From Myxococcaceae bacterium (GTDB lineage Bacteria > Myxococcota > Myxococcia > Myxococcales > Myxococcaceae), in contig JAIBBQ010000040.1 of assembly GCA_019694595.1 (NCBI GenBank), positions 1 through 37,742 of the forward strand: a DNA stretch of 37,742 nt. The letters run 5' to 3'. The number at the start of each line of letters is the position of its first letter. The stretch's first letter is position 1. Of this stretch, positions 9,222-16,891 are shown piece by piece. The notes below the pieces were generated by a model. That model did no database searches. It worked only from the letters and a program-made list of their open reading frames with translations, and was not told the DNA's origin. The translations under genes were made by a program, and so were the position numbers.

Positions 9222-10301
9222 TTACTCGAGCTTGTCGCCCGCGCGACGGAGCGCCAGCCCCACCGCGACCGCCGCCTGCGGCGCCACGTCCATGATGAAC
9301 GCCGGGTCGAACCGGCGGTTGTCGATCTCGATCTGCTTGAAGGGGTTCAAGATCTCCACCGGCACGCCGACCCGGCTCTCGATGGTCTTGAACAGCGCGG
9401 GAATGCGCGCGGTGCCCCCCGACAGGTACACCCGGGCGAAGGTCGCGTCGGCCGCGGTGCCCGCGTAGAAGTCGAGCGACCGCTGGATCTCGCCCGCCAC
9501 CTGCTCGGCGACCGAGGCGATGACCCGCTCCACTTCCTGGGGCACCACCGCGTCGCGGTCACCCTGGCGGCCGCCGATCTTGAGCGCCTCGGCTTCCTCG
9601 TAGCTCACGTTGAGCTGCTTCTGGATTTCCTCGGTGAACTGGTTGCCGCCGATGGTGACGTCGCGGGTGAAGGTGGTCACCCCGCCGGACACGATGTTGA
9701 TGTTCACCACCGCCGCGCCGGCGTTGATGAGCACCACGGTCTCGTTGGGGACCTCGTAGTTCTCGCCGAAGCAGTTCTGCACCGCGAAGGCGTCGACGTC
9801 GACCACCGCCGGCAGGAGCCCCGCCTCGGTGACCACCGACGTGTAGTCGTTGATCATGTCCTTCTTCGCGGCGACCAGGAGCACGTCCATCTGGCCGGTG
9901 GCGTCGTTGGCGTCGGGCTTGAGGATCTGGGTGTCGATGTTGACGTCTTTGATCTCGAAGGGAATGTGCTGCTCGGCTTCCCACTGAATCGCTTCCTCGA
10001 GCTCTTCCTGCGTCATGCGGGGCATCGAGATCTTCTTGATGATCACCGAGTGCCCGCTGACGCCGATCGCCACGTCGCGCTGCTTCACCTTGAGCTCGGA
10101 CATCAGCTCCTGGATCGCCTGCACGATGGCGGTGGAGTTCATCAGCGCGCCGTCGACGATCGCCTCGGGAGGCAGCGGCTTCATGCCGAAGCTCTGCAGC
10201 GCGTAGCCGACCTGGCCGCGCTTGCGCTGTTCCTTGAGCTGGATCAACTTGACGCCGGTCGAGCCGATGTCGAGTCCCAGCGCGAGCTTGCCCTTGGCCA
10301 T
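9222..10301 (-). CDS. pilM: Type IV pilus actin-like ATPase PilM
   Basis: 359 residues. PilM is a cytoplasmic actin/FtsA-like protein that binds the PilN tail and couples the alignment complex to the PilB/PilT motors. The phosphate-1 loop LGLDIGSTGVKLIQL, the phosphate-2-like region VLINAGAAVVNINIV, the FTRDVTIGGNQFTEEI segment and the adenosine motif VYLSGGTARIPALF are visible. The ATG at 10301 matches the family N-terminus (MAKGKLALGL) and has GGAGA just upstream; a GTG 14 codons earlier is rejected because the extra residues are unlike PilM. It heads the pilMNOPQ-lipoprotein-Roadblock series and lies 67 bases after the XRE gene. Confidence 0.97.
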   Translation of the reverse strand: MAKGKLALGLDIGSTGVKLIQLKEQRKRGQVGYALQSFGMKPLPPEAIVDGALMNSTAIVQAIQELMSELKVKQRDVAIGVSGHSVIIKKISMPRMTQEELEEAIQWEAEQHIPFEIKDVNIDTQILKPDANDATGQMDVLLVAAKKDMINDYTSVVTEAGLLPAVVDVDAFAVQNCFGENYEVPNETVVLINAGAAVVNINIVSGGVTTFTRDVTIGGNQFTEEIQKQLNVSYEEAEALKIGGRQGDRDAVVPQEVERVIASVAEQVAGEIQRSLDFYAGTAADATFARVYLSGGTARIPALFKTIESRVGVPVEILNPFKQIEIDNRRFDPAFIMDVAPQAAVAVGLALRRAGDKLE

Positions 10302-10368
10302 TGAGTCTCCGGAAGTGACTGCGGGTGAGAGACTACCCGCCACTGCGCACCGCGAAAGAAAATAGCTT

Positions 10369-10575
10369 CTAGAAGACGCGATCCTTGTCCTGAACGGTCA
10401 ACCCGAGCGCGAGAATGATCTTCCGCTTGGTGTCGAGCCGGCACGCGGCGCCCTTCTCCACCCGGTCGATGGTCAGCACCGAGACTCCGGCCCGACGGGC
10501 GAGCTCCGCCTTCGAGAGCAACTGATCCTCGCGCAGCGTCTGCACGCGGTTGGTGGCGGGTTTTCGGGGGGACAT
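10369..10575 (-). CDS. Small XRE-family helix-turn-helix regulator
   Basis: 68 residues, almost entirely one Cro/C1-type domain: helices 2 and 3 are SKAELARRAGVSVLTIDRVEKG, and helices 4-5 are LDTKRKIILALGLTV. There is no ligand or dimerisation domain, so it would act as a minimal repressor or activator. The N-terminus is basic. The ATG at 10575 lacks a clear Shine-Dalgarno; a weak sigma-70-like pair (TTGACA at 10611-10616 and AACACT at 10588-10593 on the minus strand, 17 bases apart) would give a very short leader. An AT-rich repeat-bearing region lies upstream at 10635-10674. It sits between pilR2 and pilM, where I do not recall a gene in M. xanthus. Control of pilM-Q or of itself is inference. 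Confidence 0.85.
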   Translation of the reverse strand: MSPRKPATNRVQTLREDQLLSKAELARRAGVSVLTIDRVEKGAACRLDTKRKIILALGLTVQDKDRVF

Positions 10576-10634
10576 GCGCGGCCGAGGAGTGTTCCCGAGG
10601 GCGGCAGGCCTGTCAACTTCGTTCGACGCCGCTT

Positions 10635-10674
10635 AGATGTGTCTTTGACATCTCATTGATGTGTCTTCGTACAC
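10635..10674 (-). promoter_or_regulatory. Candidate operator upstream of the XRE gene
   Basis: An AT-rich island in GC-rich surroundings. On the plus strand the 10-mer GATGTGTCTT occurs at 10636-10645 and again at 10658-10667, a 22-base period (about two helical turns). Overlapping it are short inverted repeats: AGATGT/ACATCT (10635-10640 with 10648-10653) and GTGT/ACAC (10661-10664 with 10671-10674). Two phased copies upstream of a lone HTH gene are typical of an autoregulatory operator. No binding is shown by sequence alone. Confidence 0.45.
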
Positions 10675-10731
10675 CAATTAGCGGTGGGACAGGTGCCCAC
10701 CCTCAACCGGTTGGGTGTTCGAAGGGCTCGA

Positions 10732-12147
<1,416 letters not shown>

Positions 12148-12224
12148 GGTTCAACAGGTTATCGCACGGAACGCGCCCGCCCGGCCGAGCGTCTACAGTC
12201 CCCTCACCCGCCAGGAGGCCTTTC

Positions 12225-12476
12225 ATGAGAGCCGTCGCCGCTGCCGTGCTCCTCGTCTCCACCTTCGCCTTCGCGCAGACCGCGAACGGTACGAAGGCCC
12301 CGCCGAAGGAGCGCACCACCCACGTCGACTTCGAGACCGACGATCTCATCGACGGCGTGCGCGCCGGCCCGCTCGGCGGAGTCATCGATTCCCGCCGCCC
12401 GACCACCTTCTCCAACCTCATCAAGGTGCGGCAGGACTTCAGCGACAAGCTCCTCGAGTCCGTGCACGCGCTCTGA
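12225..12476 (+). CDS. Small secreted protein of unknown function
   Basis: 83 residues. The N-terminus MRAVAAAVLLVSTFAFAQTA is a clear signal peptide with a likely cut after AFA, leaving about 65 residues. The mature part has a polar segment THVDFETDDLIDGVRAGP followed by RRPTTFSNLIKVRQDFSDKL. A similar short pattern (acidic DF..D.I.G, then an Arg-rich turn, then LI.(V/L)R..F..(K/E)L..S) recurs, from memory and with low certainty, in small proteins near myxobacterial motility genes. The ATG has AGGAGG six bases upstream, so translation should be efficient. It is divergent from pilR2 (77 bases between starts) and convergent with pilS2. No TM segment in the mature region. Confidence 0.8.
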   Translation: MRAVAAAVLLVSTFAFAQTANGTKAPPKERTTHVDFETDDLIDGVRAGPLGGVIDSRRPTTFSNLIKVRQDFSDKLLESVHAL

Positions 12477-12481
12477 CCGGG

Positions 12482-12695
12482 GCCCCGTCATCCGTCTCCG
12501 CTGCCCCCTGAACGAACGCGAACCCGAGCCCGGTTGGCGAAGTACCCCGCACGTCACGAGGTCCTGGAGCCGCCCGCGCAAGAGGCTCACCTTCGAAGAC
12601 CCTGCGTTCCGGGTCGCGCCAGGACGGGTTCGGGTTCGCGTTCGTTCACGGGGCTTCGGGTTGGCCGGATTTCGGCGGAGACGGAGCGACGGGGC
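12482..12695. repeat. Long nested imperfect inverted repeat
   Basis: Almost the whole intergenic space between the convergent small secreted-protein gene and pilS2 is a nested inverted repeat. Outer arms: 12482-12503 against 12673-12695, nearly complementary with a few mismatches. Inner arms: 12509-12531 against 12626-12648, 22 of 23 bases complementary, each containing GAACGAACGCGAACCCG or its complement. The right side holds about 20 extra bases between outer and inner arms. A further GAGCC/GGCTC pair lies inside the loop. It could be a bidirectional terminator, a MITE-like or REP-like element, or a structured RNA. I see no transposase gene and no clear target-site duplication. Confidence 0.75.
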
Positions 12696-12713
12696 TGCGG
12701 GAACGACCGCCAC

Positions 12714-13817
12714 TCACACCGTCGCCAGGGTGATGGTGAAACACGCCCCACCTTCCGGGTGATTCCTCACCTCCAGGCCGCCTCCCATCGCGGTGAGAAG
12801 ATGGCGCGACACGGCGAGCCCGAGCCCGGTGCCCTGCCCTGCCGGCTTGGTGGTGAAGAACGGCTCGAAGAGCTTGGGCAGCACGTCGGCGGGAACTCCC
12901 GGGCCGCTGTCGCGCAGCTCGAGCGCCGCCTTCCCGTCGCGCACCTCGGCACGCAGCCACAGCCGCCCGCTGCCGTTCATCGCCTGCGCCGCGTTGCGCA
13001 CCAGGTTGATGAGCACCTGGGACAGCGGCCCCACCTCCGCGAGCACCACCAGGCCCGCCGGCACCTCGACCGTGCGCTCGACGCCGCGCAGCTCGGGGCT
13101 CGCCCCCAGGAGCCGCAGCACGTCGTCGACCACCCGCGCCAGCTCCACCGGCGCCGGCTTGCCGCGCGACGGCCGGCCCAGCTCGAGGAGCGAGCGCACG
13201 ATGCCGTCGATGCGCTCGACCTGCACCACCGAGAGGTCGACCAGCTCCTTCGCCTCCGGGTTCACCTTGCCCTTGAGGATCGACAGGTAGCCGAGCAGCC
13301 CGGCCAGAGGGTTTCCCACCTCGTGGGCCACGCCCGCCGCGAGCTTGCCCACCGACGCCAGCCGGTCCGACGACACGAGCTCGGTCTGCGCCCGCAGGAG
13401 CTGGGCGTTCGCGCTGCGCAGCTCGGTGAGCTGGGCTTCCCGCTGCGCGCGCTCGGCGGCGAGCGCGGTGGTGGCATCCTTCAGCGTGCGCGAGATGCGC
13501 GAGACCAGCGGGCCCGAGGGCGCGTCGCCGAAGCCGAGCTGCGGCCGCGCGAGCTGCCCGATGAGCTCGTCGAGCGCCGCCAGCGGGCGACCCACGGTGA
13601 AGAACAGCACCAGGAAGACGAGCGCCGTCGCCCCCAGCACGTCGACCGTGAGGATGACCGGCATCGCCCGCGTCACCCGCAGCACCGCCTCGCCGCGCAC
13701 CGGGTCCACGCGCGCCACCTCGACCAGCGTGCGCACCGCGGGCTGCAGCGACAGCCAGGACAGCCCGGTCGCCGCCGCGCCCAGCATCACCGCGATGGAG
13801 AGCAGCCGTGCGCGCAC
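12714..13817 (-). CDS. pilS2: Membrane sensor histidine kinase PilS2
   Basis: 367 residues. Two TM helices (about 5-22 and 53-74) flank a short periplasmic loop of about 30 residues. Then come a HAMP-like linker, the dimerisation domain with the phosphoacceptor His165 in AAGVAHEVGNPLAGLLGY, and the catalytic domain with N box (LINLVRNAAQAM), G1 (LELRDSGPGVP), F box (KLFEPFFTTK) and G2 (GQGTGLGLAVS). The kinase core looks intact. The GTG at 13817 is chosen because AAAGGAG lies about six bases upstream and the first TM helix starts immediately; longer in-frame extensions run into the divergent gene. By position it is the partner of PilR2. The upstream 112 bases are shared with the divergent GT-C gene and include a small hairpin (CCGGG/CCCGG at 13854-13869). 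Confidence 0.9.
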   Translation of the reverse strand: MRARLLSIAVMLGAAATGLSWLSLQPAVRTLVEVARVDPVRGEAVLRVTRAMPVILTVDVLGATALVFLVLFFTVGRPLAALDELIGQLARPQLGFGDAPSGPLVSRISRTLKDATTALAAERAQREAQLTELRSANAQLLRAQTELVSSDRLASVGKLAAGVAHEVGNPLAGLLGYLSILKGKVNPEAKELVDLSVVQVERIDGIVRSLLELGRPSRGKPAPVELARVVDDVLRLLGASPELRGVERTVEVPAGLVVLAEVGPLSQVLINLVRNAAQAMNGSGRLWLRAEVRDGKAALELRDSGPGVPADVLPKLFEPFFTTKPAGQGTGLGLAVSRHLLTAMGGGLEVRNHPEGGACFTITLATV

Positions 13818-13929
13818 CCGAGGCTCCTTTCGCGGCGGGCCCACACCACGGCTCCGGGTTGTAGCCCGGCACCGCGCCGGCGCCAGTCCTCCGGCGGGAC
13901 ACCCGACTGTGGTACTCGCACGCCACCCC

Positions 13930-15846
13930 ATGCCCACCCGCCTCTCGCCCGCCGTGCTGCGCGCGCTCGAGTGGCTGCTGGTGCTGGGCTGCGTCGCCCT
14001 GGGGACCTGGGTGCGCGTCTGGGTGCCGCTCCACCAGCCCAACTTCCAGCGCGAGCGCCCCGAAGGCATGTTCCGCAGCGACCCGGGCCTCCTCTTCTAC
14101 TTCGTCGAGCGGTTCGTCGAGTCCCACGGGCTGCCCCCCGCCGACCTGCGCGCCGACCCCCGCGTCGAGCACCCGCGCGAGGTCGACCTCCTCACCCTGG
14201 ACACCGTCGGCCAGGAGTTCCTCATCGCCTGGACGCGACCGCTCACCGAGGGCGCGCTGCCGCTCCATCTCCACGCGCTGGGGGTGATGGCGCTCGTCGC
14301 CTCGCTGTCGGTGGTGGGCGTCTTCCTGCTCACCCGCGAGCTCACCCGCTCGCCGTGGTGGGCCGCCGCCGCCGCGCTCCTCTTCACCTTCATTCCCGGC
14401 AACTACCGCACGCTCGGCCTCATCCTCATGCGCGAGGACCTGAGCCTCCCGCTCTTCGCGCTCCACCTCGCCTTCTTCGCCCGCGCGGCGCGGACGCAGG
14501 CGCTGCGCGACGTGGTGGTCTGCGGCCTCGCCGCCGTCGCCTCGCTTGCCACCTGGCACGGCATCCACTTCGTCTTCACCATGGAAGCGGCCTGCCTCGC
14601 CGCGTGGTTCCTGCGCACCGGCGAGACGCCCTTCGCGGCCCGGCGCGCCTGGGTCGCGCTCGCGCTGGTGGTGGTGGGCGCGGTGGTGGTGCCGGTGCTC
14701 GCGCACACCAGCTTCGCCCTGTCCTGGCCCTGTGCGCTCCCGGCCGGCCTGGTGGTCGCCGCCCAGGTGGCCCAGCGCGCTCCGGGCCGCGCCTGGCCGC
14801 CGCGGCTCGCGGCGTTCGCGACCTGGGCCGCGCTGGGCGCGCTGCACAAGGCGATGACCTTCCTCGCGGGCGGCGACGACTACCGCCACGTCTGGCAGCT
14901 GCTCGCCGCCAAGGTGGCCACGCTCGGCGTCCGCCCCGCCGACCCGGACGCCCTGCCCTTCGACGTGCGGCTGATGTGGCAAGGCCCCTTCGAGACCCTC
15001 ACCGCCACCGGCGCGCGCACGCTGCTCGGCGCCGTGCTCGTGCCGCTCGCCGCGCTGCTGGTGCTGGGCGCCGTGGGCTGGGTCCGCCGCCGCGGCAGCG
15101 TGCCGGTGCTGGTACTGCTCGCCTTCACCGGCGCGGCGCTCCTCGGCGCCTGGCTCATCGTGCGCGTCGAGGCGATGGTGGCGCTGCTGTTGCCCGCGAC
15201 CCTCGCCGTCGCGGGCGCCTCGTGGGCCCGGGCGCGCTGGGCGGCGGCGGGCTACGGCGCGCTGCTCGCCTGGCAGCTCGTCACCTTCGTCACCTTCGTG
15301 CGGCACTGTGACATCACCTGGCTGCAGCCGCCGCACGTGCGGGCCGAGTACCAGCGGCTCCTCGCCGCGCTGCCCGGCCTGGTGCCCCCGGGCGAGGCCA
15401 TCGCCTCCGACCCGGTCGACTCCACCACCCTGCTCGCGCACACCCGGCACCCCATCGTGCTCCAGCCCAAGTGGGAGCAGTACGAGAGCCGCGAGCCCAT
15501 CGCCGACTTCCTCCAGGGCTTCTTCCAGGAGAGCCCGGAGCGCTTCCGCGCGTTGCTGCTCGAGAAGTACCGCACCCGCTACCTCCTCATCGACCGGCGC
15601 ATTCTCTGGGTGAACTTCCGCTACGCCGGTGGACTGCCCGAGACGCAGCCCAGCCCCAACCCCGGCACCAGCGCCGAGGTGTTCATGAGCGAGGACCAGG
15701 CCACGCTGGAACAGGTGCCCGGCTACCGGCTGCTCTACCGCTCGCGAGATTCGAACGGGCAGCCCGCCCACGGCGAGGCCGACCTGCTGCGGCTCTACGA
15801 GCTCTCGCCCGAGCCCGTGCCACCGCCGGAGCGCAGCGGCCCCTAG
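13930..15846 (+). CDS. STT3-like GT-C polytopic membrane protein
   Basis: 638 residues with about 11-13 TM helices in the first 460 and a soluble C-terminal domain. Features resemble GT-C enzymes of the oligosaccharyltransferase (STT3/PglB/AglB) type: a first periplasmic loop with RSDPGLLFYFVERFVESHGL (Asp51, like the catalytic Asp after TM1), a second acidic site LMREDLSLPLFALH (Glu169-Asp170), then a TWHGIHFVF helix similar to the TWGG helix of STT3. The C-terminal part has the expected architecture (IASDPVDSTTLLAHTRHPIVL... then YRTRYLLIDRR), but the hallmark WWDYG is absent. It would use a lipid-linked sugar at the outer face of the inner membrane. Acceptor unknown; pilin is a candidate by location. 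Its stop overlaps the pilD stop (shared CTAG, 15843-15846). Confidence 0.8.
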   Translation: MPTRLSPAVLRALEWLLVLGCVALGTWVRVWVPLHQPNFQRERPEGMFRSDPGLLFYFVERFVESHGLPPADLRADPRVEHPREVDLLTLDTVGQEFLIAWTRPLTEGALPLHLHALGVMALVASLSVVGVFLLTRELTRSPWWAAAAALLFTFIPGNYRTLGLILMREDLSLPLFALHLAFFARAARTQALRDVVVCGLAAVASLATWHGIHFVFTMEAACLAAWFLRTGETPFAARRAWVALALVVVGAVVVPVLAHTSFALSWPCALPAGLVVAAQVAQRAPGRAWPPRLAAFATWAALGALHKAMTFLAGGDDYRHVWQLLAAKVATLGVRPADPDALPFDVRLMWQGPFETLTATGARTLLGAVLVPLAALLVLGAVGWVRRRGSVPVLVLLAFTGAALLGAWLIVRVEAMVALLLPATLAVAGASWARARWAAAGYGALLAWQLVTFVTFVRHCDITWLQPPHVRAEYQRLLAALPGLVPPGEAIASDPVDSTTLLAHTRHPIVLQPKWEQYESREPIADFLQGFFQESPERFRALLLEKYRTRYLLIDRRILWVNFRYAGGLPETQPSPNPGTSAEVFMSEDQATLEQVPGYRLLYRSRDSNGQPAHGEADLLRLYELSPEPVPPPERSGP

Positions 15847-16844
15847 AAGCCCATCACGGTGCGCACCGGCCCCACGGGGAGCAGGTCCACCATCACCGGG
15901 CCGAGCAACAGCCACTCCAGCGCCGCCGCCGCGAGCCAGGGACCGAACGGCAGGTTGGTCGCCTCCGGCGTCCACTCCACTTCCTCACCGCCTTCGTCCA
16001 CCGGGTCGTCGGGGATGTTCTGGAGCAGCACCGAGTACGGCACGAGGAGCAGGCGACGGCCGAAGGACAGACCGGGCGCGAGGAAGGCCCAGCTCATCTT
16101 GGGCGGCGCAGGCTCGGGCGGCGGCGGGGCCTGCGGGTCGGCGCTGGCCTCGGGCGCCGTGGGCCCCGCCCGGCCGGTGAGCCACAGCCGCGCGAGACCG
16201 AAGAGCGCGCCCTGGAGCGACGAGAGGAAGACGACCGCCAGGAGCGCCCGCCAGGACAGGAAGGCGCCGATGAGCGCCATGAGGAACTTGTCGCCCGCGC
16301 CCAGCGCTTCCTTGCGGAAGGCGAGCCACCCGAAGAACTCCAGCGCGCGGAACACCAGGTAGCCCAGCACCGCGCCCTTGAGGCCCCCGAGCACCGGCGA
16401 GAGCCCCAGGGGAATGCGCACCAGCAGGCCGAACGCGATGCCCGGCAAGGTGAGCTCGAAGGGGAGGATCCACCGCTCGGCGTCTATGAAGGTGAGCGGG
16501 ATGAGGAAGGTCAGCAGCACCAGGGCCAGCACCAGCGGCCAGTCCCACCCGAAGCGCGCCCACGCGGCGAGGAACAGCAGCCCGGTGAGAAGCTCCACCA
16601 GCAGGTAGCGCGGCGAGATGGGCGTGCCACAGCCACGGCACTTCCCCCGCAGCACCAGCCACGACACCACGGGCACGTTGTCGTACCAGGCGATGGGCTG
16701 CTCGCACTTCGGGCAGCGCGAGCGCGGGGAAACGACGCTCAGCCCTTCGGGCACCCGGGCGATGACCACGTTGAGGAAGCTGCCGATGGAGAGCCCGGCG
16801 AAGAAGAGGAAGCCGACGAAGACCGGTTCCAGGGGCGCGGGCAC
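15843..16844 (-). CDS. pilD: Prepilin peptidase / N-methyltransferase PilD
   Basis: 333 residues. PilD cleaves the short leader of prepilins after Gly and methylates the new N-terminal Phe. The cytoplasmic loop after TM1 has the two zinc-type CXXC pairs (Cys44/Cys47 and Cys69/Cys72). The catalytic aspartates are Asp121 (TFIDAERWILP) and Asp185 in the GxGD motif (LGAGDKFLMAL). It is longer than the roughly 270-290 residues of many PilDs because of a Pro/Ala-rich insert (about 225-250) before the last TM region. Start is GTG at 16844 with a weak AAAGGTG nearby; no better start exists. It lies 47 bases downstream of the GT-C/TPR gene on the same strand. The only prepilin peptidase here, so it should process all three pilins. 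Confidence 0.97.
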   Translation of the reverse strand: MPAPLEPVFVGFLFFAGLSIGSFLNVVIARVPEGLSVVSPRSRCPKCEQPIAWYDNVPVVSWLVLRGKCRGCGTPISPRYLLVELLTGLLFLAAWARFGWDWPLVLALVLLTFLIPLTFIDAERWILPFELTLPGIAFGLLVRIPLGLSPVLGGLKGAVLGYLVFRALEFFGWLAFRKEALGAGDKFLMALIGAFLSWRALLAVVFLSSLQGALFGLARLWLTGRAGPTAPEASADPQAPPPPEPAPPKMSWAFLAPGLSFGRRLLLVPYSVLLQNIPDDPVDEGGEEVEWTPEATNLPFGPWLAAAALEWLLLGPVMVDLLPVGPVRTVMGF

Positions 16845-16891
16845 GACACCTTTCTAGCCGTTGGCGGGGGCGCCGCCACTCTTCCAAGCGC

